A program made the position numbers and the translations under genes. From NCBI RefSeq assembly GCF_900157305.1, contig NZ_LS974202.1, positions 2,356,001 through 2,420,000 on the forward strand: a DNA stretch of 64,000 bases, given 5' to 3'. Shown here piece after piece: positions 36,500 to 45,927 of the stretch. The DNA is from Mesotoga infera (lineage in GTDB: Bacteria > Thermotogota > Thermotogae > Petrotogales > Kosmotogaceae). The notes under the pieces were generated by a model. The model searched no databases. It was not told the DNA's origin and worked only from the letters and a program-made list of their open reading frames with translations. How positions within the stretch are numbered: position 1 is the stretch's first letter; every line of letters starts with the position of its first letter.

Positions 36500-38191
36500 T
36501 CAGATTTCTATGGCGACTCTCTTTATCTCCTCGATCGAAGTCACTCCGTCTATAACTTTCTGGACTCCATCGGTGTAGAGCGTTCTCATACCACCGGAAA
36601 TTGCAACCGCGGAGATCTCTCTTTCCGACGCGTTTTCGGCAATGAGCTGTCTCAACTTGTTATCCACAATGAGAACCTCGTGGATACCGGTTCTTCCACG
36701 GTAACCCATTCCGCGGCATTCTGGGCAGCCGTTTCCCGGAATGTATTCGACGAAATCATCTCTGTTGGGATATATTTGACTCGCTACTCTCTTAACTTCC
36801 TCCCTCATCGGAATCTTTATTTTACAGTTGTTACAAAGCTTTCTCACCAGCCTCTGACCGACAACGCCGATAAGCGAGGTGCCAAGTAGGAAGGGATCGA
36901 CTCCTATATTAACGAGTCTAGCCACGGCTCCCGAAGCGCTGTTTGTGTGTATCGTCGAGAAGACGAGATGACCGGTGAGCGAGGCTTCGATTGCCAGCTG
37001 GGCCGTTTCTCTGTCACGGATCTCTCCTACCATTATGATGTCCGGATCTTGCCTGAGGAATGATCTTAAATACCGGGCGAAAGTCAGACCTATCTCCGAG
37101 TTGACCTGGCATTGAGCGATACCCTCGATCGTGTACTCGACGGGGTCTTCGGCAGTTAGTACGTTGACCTTGTCGGAAGTGACCTGGTTCAAGACCGCCA
37201 CAAGCGTGGTTGATTTACCGCTTCCAGTCGGTCCCGAGACCAGTATTATGCCATAAGGAGAGTATATGATGCTTTCAAAACGTTCTCTGTTGTAATCGGA
37301 GAGCCCGAGGTCTTCGAGTCTTTTCTTTGCGTTTGAAACCCTTAAAATCCTTAAAACTACCTTCTCTCCGAAGATGGTAGGCATGGTGGAGACTCTAAGG
37401 TCAAATTGTTCGCCACCGCGTCTTATGTAAAACTTTCCATCCTGAGGGAATCTTCTATCGGAGATATCCATATTGCACATGACTTTGATTCTAGATACTA
37501 CTGAATTATGGGCTTTTCTCGGATAACTCAACACTTTCCTAAGAACACCGTCTATCCTGAGCCGGGCTACAGCCATCTTTTCGTAAGGTTCTAGATGAAC
37601 GTCACTGGCATCGCTCCTTATACCGTTGTCTAGAAGGGAGTTTATGAATTTCGCGACCGGTGTGTCTTCGCTATCCTGGACTTTTTCTTCATCTATTCCG
37701 ATCTCGGAGTCCTCTATGTTGAAAGTATGCTCTATGATCTCGCTGGAAGCTGATTCTTCGTAAGAAGACTTGTAGAGGGCGTCGAAGATAGGTGGAGGAA
37801 CGAGCAACGTATTCACACGACTTCCGGTCAAAAACGAAAGTTCCCTGTCTATCTGCGGAACTTTCAGAACATCGGTCGTGACGACCCTTATCGTGTTTGT
37901 TTCCGGCAGGTATTCTATGGGAATAACTTTGAGTCTATCGGCAACAGGCTTGGGAATCATCCGGAGAATCTCCGGAGAGAGCAAGTTGGGAACCTCTTCA
38001 AGGACCTTGAGACCGTACTGCCTCGAAAGGGCACCGTAGATATCCTCCCAGGAGATCACTCCCATTCCTACCAGAGTCTCTCCGAGGGGTTTCCCGACTT
38101 TTTTTTGGATAGCGACGGCCTGCTTAAGATCGTCTTCACTCAGGAGACCGTGTTCGACGAGCATCTCCCCGAGCCTTTTATAGACCTTCAA
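36500..38191 (-). CDS. pilB: GspE/PilB-family secretion or pilus ATPase
   Basis: The 563-residue hexameric ATPase has an N-terminal GspE domain (LGEMLVEHGLLSEDDLKQAVAIQ), then the Asp box DASDVHLEP, Walker A GPTGSGKST, Walker B region IIMVGEIRDRETA and His box HTNSA. The C-terminal zinc motif is intact (CNNCKIKI and CPECRGMG). It powers type IV pilus or type II secretion assembly. It stands three bases after ftsZ, away from other pilus genes; no pilin is in the window. Confidence 0.9.
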   Translation of the reverse strand: MKVYKRLGEMLVEHGLLSEDDLKQAVAIQKKVGKPLGETLVGMGVISWEDIYGALSRQYGLKVLEEVPNLLSPEILRMIPKPVADRLKVIPIEYLPETNTIRVVTTDVLKVPQIDRELSFLTGSRVNTLLVPPPIFDALYKSSYEESASSEIIEHTFNIEDSEIGIDEEKVQDSEDTPVAKFINSLLDNGIRSDASDVHLEPYEKMAVARLRIDGVLRKVLSYPRKAHNSVVSRIKVMCNMDISDRRFPQDGKFYIRRGGEQFDLRVSTMPTIFGEKVVLRILRVSNAKKRLEDLGLSDYNRERFESIIYSPYGIILVSGPTGSGKSTTLVAVLNQVTSDKVNVLTAEDPVEYTIEGIAQCQVNSEIGLTFARYLRSFLRQDPDIIMVGEIRDRETAQLAIEASLTGHLVFSTIHTNSASGAVARLVNIGVDPFLLGTSLIGVVGQRLVRKLCNNCKIKIPMREEVKRVASQIYPNRDDFVEYIPGNGCPECRGMGYRGRTGIHEVLIVDNKLRQLIAENASEREISAVAISGGMRTLYTDGVQKVIDGVTSIEEIKRVAIEI

Positions 38192-38194
38192 TGA

Positions 38195-39247
38195 CTATTC
38201 CTCCTCGTTGATATCCAGTCCAAATCTGTAAATAGCCGGGATGTCGGAAGCGTCTCCCATGAGCTCTCCTTCGTCCAGTTCCAGGCCTGCGGCTATTAGA
38301 GTTATGTTCAATTCATCGTTGCTCATTTCGGGATCGACGATCAAACCCAGTTTGACATCGGCGTCTTCACTGCAGTTCTGCCTGACTATCGCCGCGGCTA
38401 TGTTCATCTCTCTGAGCGTGATATTCTTGGCCGAGACGTTCAGGATGATACCTGTGGCGTTGTCGATCGGCTTTTCGAGGAGTCTGCTTTCCAAGGCTCT
38501 TCTGGCAGCCTCTTCGGCCCTTCTCTCTCCCGAACCGACACCGATACCGAGCATCGCGGTTCCTGCGTTTCTGAGAACCGATTCTACATCGGCGAAATCG
38601 AGATTAATGTAACCTCTTTTAGTTATCAACTCGGAGATACCTTTGATTCCATGGTGAAGCGTCTCGTCGGCCTTGGCAAAGGCATCAACGATCGAAGTGT
38701 TCGGAGGGAGCTCCTGGAGAAGTTTGTTGTTGGATATTCTGATCAGGGTGTCCACCGAGTTCTTCAGCTTTCTCAAACCCTCATGTCCGGTCCTCAGTCT
38801 GGTGTTACCTTCGAAGAAGAAAGGCGTTGTGACGACAGCAACCGTTAATATTCCCATTTCTCTGGCGATCGACGCCACGATCGGCGCTGCTCCGGTACCT
38901 GTACCGCCGCCCATTCCTGCTGTTATAAAAAGCAGATCCGTGTCTTCGAGGAAAGTTCCTATCTCATCGACACTCTCCTCGGCGGCTCGCTCTCCAACAT
39001 TTGGATTTCCACCGGCCCCCAGACCCCTTGTGAGTTCGGTGCCTAGCTGGATCTTCAGTTCGGCTTTGTTGCTTTCTAGAACCTGGATATCGGTGTTGGC
39101 TGCTATAAAAGTGACTCCATGTATTCCTTCAGAAATCATTCTGTTAACGGCGTTTCCGCCGGCACCTCCTACCCCTATTACCTTTATGGAAGGAAGCCGG
39201 ATTTCTGTCTTGCTTTTCTTACCCGTGTCAAGCTCAAAGCTCATCAT
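38195..39247 (-). CDS. ftsZ: Cell division protein FtsZ
   Basis: The 350-residue tubulin homologue has VIGVGGAGGNAVNRM and the GTP-binding loop GGGTGTGAAP, then the T7 loop with NLDFADV. The C-terminal tail ends SDIPAIYRFGLD, like the peptide that binds FtsA. Two adjacent ATGs at 39247 and 39244 both follow GGAGGTG. The start overlaps ftsA by 14 bases. Confidence 0.97.
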   Translation of the reverse strand: MMSFELDTGKKSKTEIRLPSIKVIGVGGAGGNAVNRMISEGIHGVTFIAANTDIQVLESNKAELKIQLGTELTRGLGAGGNPNVGERAAEESVDEIGTFLEDTDLLFITAGMGGGTGTGAAPIVASIAREMGILTVAVVTTPFFFEGNTRLRTGHEGLRKLKNSVDTLIRISNNKLLQELPPNTSIVDAFAKADETLHHGIKGISELITKRGYINLDFADVESVLRNAGTAMLGIGVGSGERRAEEAARRALESRLLEKPIDNATGIILNVSAKNITLREMNIAAAIVRQNCSEDADVKLGLIVDPEMSNDELNITLIAAGLELDEGELMGDASDIPAIYRFGLDINEEE

Positions 39248-40526
39248 CGACACCTCCAAAGAAGAGGGATTTTATGAATGATCCAAAACCTTTTTTAGGT
39301 CTTTCGACTGCACTTTCCAAGATCTCTCCCTGTACTTCTTCGGGGGATACGAGATTGCCAAGACAGGAGCTGAATATCGGATCGTTGGAGACATCGTGGC
39401 TGTTCTCTATACGTCGATTGAAACTGGTTTCGTAGGTTCCGATCCTTACAGGCATTTTCAGAGATTCAACCCCAACATCGGTTAGCCCTCTCAATTTCGA
39501 ACCGCCACCGGTGAAGACCACTCCACCAGGAATCCTCTCTTCAGAGTACTCGGGATTATTTATCACAAAAAGCTGAATTTCCTTTCTGATCTTATTCAAC
39601 AGTTCTTTCACTCTTGCATATATGACTGTCGAGAGTCTCCTGACAGAGACGTTCTTTCTCGTTCTTTCATCGAGTCCGAAGTATTCTACTACATCTTCGG
39701 GATCGGGTGGATACATACTGCAGTGGCCGTAATTCACGAGCAGTCTTTCGGCCTCGTCGACCGAAGTTCCAAGCACTCTAGCCACGTCTAGAACTATATG
39801 TCTTATCCCGAGGGGTATTCGAGATATATAGACCGGGAGATTTTCCTTGTATATCACTATCTCGGAAAAACTGTGCCCAAGAACCACACAGACGACACCG
39901 TGTTGCTTTTCGGTATCTGTTAAAACCGCTTCTGAAGCCGATATCAGTGCTGGAGATATCAGGAAGTCCCCGCGGCCGAAAAGTTCTTCAAATAGTCTGC
40001 GGAAGATCTCGACGGATTTCCCTTCACTTGATACGAAGACCATTTCCACATCGAGTTTTCGAGCGTACATCTCTACAGGATTGAAAACCACTTTGTCGGC
40101 ATCAAGTATGTATTTTCTGATATAACTCCTGTGTATGTTGGTGTTACCGGTCTTCATTTTCTCGGTCTTGAGACGACTAATGAGGTTCTGTATAGTCTTC
40201 TCAGTAACCATAACCTGCTTCTCTTCGGAAAGAATCTCCTCAATATTTTCGGAAAAAACCGAATAGTCGCCGTCAGTGAAACTAATTCTGAAGTCTGCTT
40301 CGACATCCTTCTTTCCCATTTGTCCAGTAAGTTCTTCAATAAGCTTTTGTATCGATTGCTTTAGGGCAACAGCATCCTTCACTTCGCCCTTGTCGAGTCC
40401 CACGGTCTTAACGCTCCCATAGGCCTCCAAAACCATTTGTCCCGTCTGTTCCCTACTGACCACCACGCCTTTCAGTGTGTTGGTGCCAACATCGAGAGAA
40501 ACTGTATAGTCTTTCCCCCTGGCCAT
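39234..40526 (-). CDS. ftsA: Cell division protein FtsA
   Basis: The 430-residue actin-like ATPase begins SLDVGTNTLKGVVVS and contains GVVCVVLGHSFSEIVIY and VVFTGGGSKLRGL. The C-terminal GFGSFIKSLFFGG is the amphipathic membrane-binding helix that tethers FtsZ filaments. GCGAGGTG is upstream of the ATG. The middle 1C-like region (QSIQKLIEEL to LISRLKTEK) is present. Confidence 0.93.
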   Translation of the reverse strand: MARGKDYTVSLDVGTNTLKGVVVSREQTGQMVLEAYGSVKTVGLDKGEVKDAVALKQSIQKLIEELTGQMGKKDVEADFRISFTDGDYSVFSENIEEILSEEKQVMVTEKTIQNLISRLKTEKMKTGNTNIHRSYIRKYILDADKVVFNPVEMYARKLDVEMVFVSSEGKSVEIFRRLFEELFGRGDFLISPALISASEAVLTDTEKQHGVVCVVLGHSFSEIVIYKENLPVYISRIPLGIRHIVLDVARVLGTSVDEAERLLVNYGHCSMYPPDPEDVVEYFGLDERTRKNVSVRRLSTVIYARVKELLNKIRKEIQLFVINNPEYSEERIPGGVVFTGGGSKLRGLTDVGVESLKMPVRIGTYETSFNRRIENSHDVSNDPIFSSCLGNLVSPEEVQGEILESAVERPKKGFGSFIKSLFFGGVDDEL

Positions 40527-40532
40527 CTAGTG

Positions 40533-41171
40533 TCACCTCGCTCTCAACAGTTTACCATCGCTCAAAAAGATGTATTCGCTTCTGTCTGAGGCGTTTTCAA
40601 GCTGAAGAAGCAATTCTTTGCTCGCGCTAAGTTTCTCCCAGTCAAGTACTTTGATCGTTATTCCCCGTCTGAGAAACAACGTGTTGTTCCTGTAATCAAA
40701 GTAAGCTACCAATCTGGAGATCCTTCTTTCAGCGAGGATACCCTCAACCGCCCCGGTAAAATCATCTATATTGTTATCGATAGCTTTATAGACGCCTTCC
40801 ACCAAAACAAAGTTTAATCCGCCAACCACGGGAAAACTGGTGATTTCGTCCATCGAAGCGTGATCTACAATGACGAAATCCTCCGAAACCCAGTAATAGG
40901 AATCATCATAAAACACGATGTACTTCCCGGGTTTCAAAAAGACTCTATTCCCCGAAACATCAACAGTTGCCGGTGGGTAAATTATATCAGTTTTCCACCT
41001 TCTTCTGAATGCCAGCGGAAATTCTATAACGGTTTCCTCGGGATTGACTATCTTTGTAAACTGGGCTAGAGGAACCGTAAAAAAAGACTCAACGATAAAA
41101 TTGATTATTGCAACGAACCATATGGCAATTATAGCTACCATACAGATCGCCGCTCTCAAAGAAAGACTCAT
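40533..41171 (-). CDS. ftsQ: FtsQ/DivIB-like division protein
   Basis: The 212-residue protein has one N-terminal membrane helix (about 8-30) and an extracytoplasmic domain. The parts VSEDFVIVDHASMDEITSFPVVGGLNFVLVEG and ISRLVAYFDYRNNTLFLRRGITIKVLDWEKL recall the beta domain of FtsQ (LPxVxG and a final strand pair). Its place just before ftsA supports the call. It is shorter than usual, with a reduced POTRA region. Confidence 0.75.
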   Translation of the reverse strand: MSLSLRAAICMVAIIAIWFVAIINFIVESFFTVPLAQFTKIVNPEETVIEFPLAFRRRWKTDIIYPPATVDVSGNRVFLKPGKYIVFYDDSYYWVSEDFVIVDHASMDEITSFPVVGGLNFVLVEGVYKAIDNNIDDFTGAVEGILAERRISRLVAYFDYRNNTLFLRRGITIKVLDWEKLSASKELLLQLENASDRSEYIFLSDGKLLRAR

Positions 41172-43063
41172 ACGTCAAGATTGGAAATGCTCAAAGCGTG
41201 TCGCTCAATGAACGACCTTCTCTCCTCCACCTCGCTACCCATAAGAATTGTGAAAACTCTATCGGCTTCTTCCGCATCTTCCATCGTTATCTGGACTAGT
41301 TTTCTATCGGTTGGGTTCATTGTTGTCTCCCAGAGTTGCTCGGGATTCATCTCACCAAGTCCTTTGAATCTAGAGTAGTTCAGCTTTTTATCGGGATATT
41401 TCTCGACAAAGGCATTCAATTCCTCGTCACTGTAGAAGTAATGCTTTTGTCGGTTCATCTCTATTTTATAAAGCGGTGCTTGAGCGACGAAGACTTTCCC
41501 AGCGATTATGAGCGGTTTCATATATCTGTAGAAGAGTGTGAGAAGCAGCGTAGTTATATGGGCACCATCAACATCGGCATCGGTCATTATTATGATCTTA
41601 CCGTATCTAAGGCCTGTGATTTCGAAGTCCTCGCCAATACCGGTACCAAGAGCCACGACTATATTGCTTATCGTCTCGCTCTTGAGCATTTTGTCGAAGC
41701 TGGCCTTTTCAACGTTCAAAATCTTACCCCTGAGCGGCAAAATCGCCTGTGTATCCCTTGAACGAGCCATTTTTGCCGAGCCTCCGGCCGAATCGCCCTC
41801 TACTATGAAGATTTCCGTCTCTTCGATGTTCTCGGATATACAGTCGGCCAATTTTCCAGGTAATGTCGTGTTCTCGAGTACGTTCTTTCTCCTGACCATC
41901 TCCCTGGCCTTCTTGGCCGCAAGTCTAGCCCGGGCAGCCTCTAACGCTTTGGTCAGTATGAGCTTGAGGTCCTTCTGGTTGTAATCGAAGAACTCTTCCA
42001 TCTTTTCTTTGACGACTTTTATCACGGCCTCGTACGCTTCTTCATTTCCGAGCTTGGCTTTCGTTTGACCTTCGAACTGTGGCTCTTTAACGAAGACGCT
42101 CAGTATCGCAGTCAGGCCTTCTCTCACATCTTCACCCTGAAGGTTCTGGTCCTTCTCCTTGAGTATGTTGTGCTTTCTGCCAAGATCGTTCATCGTCTTC
42201 GTCAGGACCGTCTTGAAACCGGTGAGATGAGTGCCGCCCTCCACGGTTTTTATGTTGTTGACAAACGTTAACGTTTCCTCTTCGTAAGCGGTCGTGTACT
42301 GCATCGCGAGCTGGATTTTAACATCGTTGAAGGAGCCCTCGAGGTAGATCGGGTCTTTGTGGATCGGCTTCTTGCTCTTATTGAGGGCTCTGATGAATTC
42401 GACGATCCCGCCTTCGAAATGATAGCTCCTGCTTTCATCTATCCTTCTGTCCTCGAAATTCAATCTCAGGCCTCCATTGAGATAGGCCAGCTCCTTGAAG
42501 CGCGATTCGAGAATATCGAAATCGAAATCCGTAACTGCGAAGATCAGCGGGTCGGGTTTGAACGTGGTCACAGTACCGTGCAAATCCGTCTCACCGACTA
42601 TCTCCACCGGTGTAACTGCCTTTCCCCGTTCGTACTTCTGTCTATAGATCTTTCCGTCTGTCATGACCCTCACTTCCATCCACTCGGAAAGAGCGTTCAC
42701 GACAGAAGCACCGACACCATGAAGACCTCCACTGATCTTGTACGAATCTTTCGAGAACTTTCCTCCGGCATGTAGGGTGGTCATGACGACCTCCAGCGCG
42801 CTGGTGCCTGTGTCGGGATGAGTATCGACTGGAATACCTCTCCCATTGTCACTGACCATGACCGATCCATCTTCTAGTATCGTGATATCGATCCGGTCGC
42901 AAAAGCCACCCATCGCCTCGTCTATGCTGTTATCGACAATTTCATACACCAGATGATGAAGACCGGATTTTCCAGTAGACCCTATGTACATTCCCGGTCT
43001 CTTTCTAACAGGGTCAAGACCTTTAAGTATCTTAATATTCTGAGCGTTGTATAGTTCAGACAT
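41168..43063 (-). CDS. gyrB: DNA gyrase subunit B
   Basis: The 631-residue subunit has the ATP-binding GHKL motifs (EIVDNSIDEAMGG, DNGRGIPVD, GLHGVGASVVNALS) and the TOPRIM metal site (EGDSAGGSAKMARSRDTQAILPLRGKILNVEKA and DADVDGAHI). It supplies the ATPase part of the supercoiling enzyme. It overlaps the ftsQ-like gene by four bases. gyrA is not in the window. Confidence 0.97.
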   Translation of the reverse strand: MSELYNAQNIKILKGLDPVRKRPGMYIGSTGKSGLHHLVYEIVDNSIDEAMGGFCDRIDITILEDGSVMVSDNGRGIPVDTHPDTGTSALEVVMTTLHAGGKFSKDSYKISGGLHGVGASVVNALSEWMEVRVMTDGKIYRQKYERGKAVTPVEIVGETDLHGTVTTFKPDPLIFAVTDFDFDILESRFKELAYLNGGLRLNFEDRRIDESRSYHFEGGIVEFIRALNKSKKPIHKDPIYLEGSFNDVKIQLAMQYTTAYEEETLTFVNNIKTVEGGTHLTGFKTVLTKTMNDLGRKHNILKEKDQNLQGEDVREGLTAILSVFVKEPQFEGQTKAKLGNEEAYEAVIKVVKEKMEEFFDYNQKDLKLILTKALEAARARLAAKKAREMVRRKNVLENTTLPGKLADCISENIEETEIFIVEGDSAGGSAKMARSRDTQAILPLRGKILNVEKASFDKMLKSETISNIVVALGTGIGEDFEITGLRYGKIIIMTDADVDGAHITTLLLTLFYRYMKPLIIAGKVFVAQAPLYKIEMNRQKHYFYSDEELNAFVEKYPDKKLNYSRFKGLGEMNPEQLWETTMNPTDRKLVQITMEDAEEADRVFTILMGSEVEERRSFIERHALSISNLDV

Positions 43064-43079
43064 TCAGCACCTCCAATTT

Positions 43080-43373
43080 CTATCCTACTCTGAATCTGAT
43101 TCTCTTCACAGCTTCGCTTCCAACAGCTTCATTTATTTTCTCGATAAAGGCTCTCTCTCGCAACTTCAACTCGTGTAACCACATACCGTCAGTGACGGAC
43201 ACGGTAAGCAACCCGTCTGAATAATCGGCGATTGACGAGTGTCTGGCTATTGATTCGCCGACTATTACAGCCCAGTCCCTGTTCAGGTCCAGTACTCTGA
43301 GCTTCCTGAAGAGTCCGGATCTGCGGGCCAGTTCTTCAAATATCTGCCCTATAGTCTGATGGTTCCACTTCAT
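43080..43373 (-). CDS. DUF721 / DciA-like protein
   Basis: The 97-residue protein is one DUF721 domain (NRDWAVIVGESIARHSS, then YSDGLLTVSVTDGMWLHELKLRE, ending RIRFRVG). In other bacteria DciA loads the replicative helicase, and the gene often sits beside gyrB or recF, as here. The start overlaps the previous gene by 38 bases. Confidence 0.8.
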   Translation of the reverse strand: MKWNHQTIGQIFEELARRSGLFRKLRVLDLNRDWAVIVGESIARHSSIADYSDGLLTVSVTDGMWLHELKLRERAFIEKINEAVGSEAVKRIRFRVG

Positions 43374-44220
43374 CTAGGCCACTCCAATTGCTGTCCTCAG
43401 TCATTATATAATCCTCGAAGTTGTCCAGTAACAATCGGGTCATTCCGTCGGTGAAGTCTTCTATCAAAATTTTCTCTTCGAGTTTCCGGATCGGTACGAT
43501 CCCGACACTCGTGTGGGTAAGAAAGAGCTCGTCGGCTGAGAACATCTCCCAGGCAGCGACTGGCCTCTCCACAACGTTGATTTCGATGCTTCTGCACAGC
43601 CCTATAAGGTTATCCCGGGTTATTCCGGGTAGCACTCCGGAACCGATATCGGGGGTTATCACCCGGCCGTCTTTTACAAGAAAGACGTTGCTGAAAGAAC
43701 CTTCGCAAACATTACCCTTTTCATTCAATATGATCATATCGTAATTATCACCCAGATTCTTCCTGGTTCTGATGTTCCAGCTAGCTCCCGGTATCTTCAA
43801 CCTCGGATCGACGATAGCTCCCGAGGGTTTTGTGTAAGGGGAGATAGCAATCTTAACTCCCAGCTCATATATATCCTTGGAGACCGATGGTAGTAGAGCG
43901 TAAATGACTGCAGGCAACACATTTTCTCCATTGCCAAAAAGAACTATCCTGATCCTTAAATCGCCGCTTGGGGAGGGTCGGTTTTTATCTATCCCCTCCA
44001 GTATTATTGAGTTCAACTCCTTGCACGTGAAGGGGACTTCCATTGACATAAGCGCTGCCGATCTTTTCAATCTGTCGAAATGCTTTCTGAAGGCGAACGG
44101 AAGTCCGTTGTACGTTCTTACCACTTCGTAAACCGATTCACCGTTCAGAACTCCCGTTATCAGCGCGCTGATGAGGGAGTCGTCTTCATCGTACCACCGA
44201 CCTGCAATATAGTTCTGCAT
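43336..44220 (-). CDS. Class IV aminotransferase (branched-chain/ADC-lyase type)
   Basis: The 294-residue fold-type IV PLP enzyme has ESVYEVVRTYNGLPFAFRKHFDRLKRSAALM, the likely catalytic Lys in PRLKIPGASWN, and the PLP-binding tail GNVCEGSFSNVFLVKDGRVITPDIGSGVLPGITRD. It could be a branched-chain aminotransferase, a D-amino acid aminotransferase or an aminodeoxychorismate lyase; sequence alone does not decide. It overlaps mtaB and dciA. Confidence 0.88.
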   Translation of the reverse strand: MQNYIAGRWYDEDDSLISALITGVLNGESVYEVVRTYNGLPFAFRKHFDRLKRSAALMSMEVPFTCKELNSIILEGIDKNRPSPSGDLRIRIVLFGNGENVLPAVIYALLPSVSKDIYELGVKIAISPYTKPSGAIVDPRLKIPGASWNIRTRKNLGDNYDMIILNEKGNVCEGSFSNVFLVKDGRVITPDIGSGVLPGITRDNLIGLCRSIEINVVERPVAAWEMFSADELFLTHTSVGIVPIRKLEEKILIEDFTDGMTRLLLDNFEDYIMTEDSNWSGLDEVEPSDYRADI

Positions 44221-45472
44221 CGGAACCCTCCTTATGCGTTTCCAGACTGACTACGGTCGAATCGACGAAACCGTCGTATCGACCGGCTATACGATGGGGA
44301 ATATAATACTCATCGTAACCGACACTCTCTTTTCGATGGACCCTTTCAACGAGAACCGTGTTGGTCATGCCTATATGTCCGGAGAGGTACGCTCTCCTAG
44401 ATTCTTTGGCTGCGCTGGCGACCTGAAGCGCTCTCTTCTTTTTCAGGGACGACTCCACCTGGCTTTTCATAGAGGCTGCTTCAGTATCCGGCCTGCTGGA
44501 ATATCTGAAAACATGTACTTTCAGAAAACCGACCGTCGCTAATGTCTGAAGCGTCGCTTCAAAATCAGAATCATCTTCTCCCGGGAAACCGACTATAACA
44601 TCGGTGGTGAGGGAGAACCTCGAATCCATAGATCTCACTTTATCCACCGCTTTCAAATAGTCTTTCATTTCGTACTTCCTTTTCATCAGACGAAGCACCC
44701 TGTCCGAGCCGCTCTGAAGAGAGAGGTGAAGATGCCTGGCAATATGTTTTGTATCGAATATTACGTTCAGAAGATCGTTGTCTATCCTGTCGGGATCGAG
44801 CGAACCCAGTCTGATTCTCCATTCGCCGGGCACGGTGTCGAGTTCCCTCAAAAGCCTTGCAAGATTGCTGCCCGTTTCAAAACCGTAGTAACCTATATTT
44901 ATACCGGTCAAGACTATCTCGCGATAGCCGTTTTCTATGAGCCCTACGAACTCGCTTTTGATGATATCTATTGGCTTACTTATTATCTTGCTACCCCTGG
45001 CCAGGCGTATTCTGCAATAAGTACAGTTATTCAAGCAACCATCTTCGATTCCTAGAAAGGCTCTCGTTCGTCCCTCAGGGCTGGAGGTGACCGTTAGAAA
45101 ATCGTCCCTGGTCACTTCAACACTTTCGCTACCGTCTTTCAAAAGCTCCGAGACATACCTCTCTATTTCACCTTTGGCCCGCACTCCTAGAACGGCGTGG
45201 GCTCCGATTTTCTTCAGCTCTTCACCGGCAAGCTCCGAGTAACATCCGACTACAACGATTTTGGAGTCGGGGTTAAGGGCCAAGAGACGTCTGAAAAGTT
45301 GCCTCAACTTTCTTTCGGCTTCTGAAGTGACTGTACAGGAGTTCAGCACGAAAAGATCCGACTTCTCTTCCGAGAAACGAACATCGTAACGCTGTAGTCT
45401 TTCGGCCATGGCTTGAGATTCATACTGGTTCATTTTACAGCCGAAAGTGAAAATCGATACGGTTTTCTTCAT
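44186..45472 (-). CDS. mtaB: tRNA (t6A37) methylthiotransferase MtaB-like
   Basis: The 428-residue radical-SAM enzyme has the N-terminal iron-sulfur domain with three Cys (FGCKMNQYES, LNSCTVTSEAE, VGCYSE) and the radical SAM motif GCLNNCTYCRIRLARG. It belongs to the MiaB superfamily; the GCKMNQ and NSCTV wording favours MtaB (ms2t6A formation) over MiaB or RimO. The C-terminal TRAM-like part is short. Confidence 0.88.
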   Translation of the reverse strand: MKKTVSIFTFGCKMNQYESQAMAERLQRYDVRFSEEKSDLFVLNSCTVTSEAERKLRQLFRRLLALNPDSKIVVVGCYSELAGEELKKIGAHAVLGVRAKGEIERYVSELLKDGSESVEVTRDDFLTVTSSPEGRTRAFLGIEDGCLNNCTYCRIRLARGSKIISKPIDIIKSEFVGLIENGYREIVLTGINIGYYGFETGSNLARLLRELDTVPGEWRIRLGSLDPDRIDNDLLNVIFDTKHIARHLHLSLQSGSDRVLRLMKRKYEMKDYLKAVDKVRSMDSRFSLTTDVIVGFPGEDDSDFEATLQTLATVGFLKVHVFRYSSRPDTEAASMKSQVESSLKKKRALQVASAAKESRRAYLSGHIGMTNTVLVERVHRKESVGYDEYYIPHRIAGRYDGFVDSTVVSLETHKEGSDAELYCRSVVR

Positions 45473-45921
45473 CTATCGATCTTGCCCTGAGCCGCAGCGT
45501 GAATCAAGAAGATTCTGTTGACTATCCCTATCAGTCTTCTCTCTTCGTCTATCACAGGCAAAATCTTCAAATTGTTCTTTATGAGTAAATCGGCCGCATA
45601 GATGACGGTATCGTCCAGCTTGACGCACGTCACCCTCTTGACCATGTGCAACGACACTTTGTCGCTCTTTATTTTTTCCAATCTCTGCACAAACTGGTGA
45701 GTATCGGGAATGAACGAGGCCGATTGGAGGAGACTGAAGTAACTTGGCAAAGCGCTTCTTATAACGTCGCTCTCGCTCAAGAAGCCGACGACTTTGAACT
45801 CGTCATCGACCACCGGCAGACCCGATTTGTTCTGTCTCAAGCAACTTACGATGAAATCTTCGATAGTTTCGTCTTCAAATATCGCGGAGACATCCCTGAT
45901 CATCGCTTCTCTTACTTTCAC
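45469..45921 (-). CDS. Two-CBS-domain protein
   Basis: The 150-residue protein has CBS1 (about 1-58: KVREAMIRDVSAIFEDETIEDFIVSCLRQNKSGLPVVDDEFKVVGFLSESDVI) and CBS2 (about 88-145: VKRVTCVKLDDTVIYAADLLIKNNLKILPVIDEERRLIGIVNR). Such modules bind adenine nucleotides and regulate other proteins. It starts at GTG and ends within the start of mtaB, so co-translation is likely. Confidence 0.9.
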   Translation of the reverse strand: MKVREAMIRDVSAIFEDETIEDFIVSCLRQNKSGLPVVDDEFKVVGFLSESDVIRSALPSYFSLLQSASFIPDTHQFVQRLEKIKSDKVSLHMVKRVTCVKLDDTVIYAADLLIKNNLKILPVIDEERRLIGIVNRIFLIHAAAQGKIDR

Positions 45922-45927
45922 CCTTTA

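Noticed and set aside
43336-44220. Loss of the catalytic lysine in the class IV aminotransferase
   Set aside because: With the alignment through LKIPGASWN the spacing to the GNVCEG motif is normal, so the lysine is most likely present.
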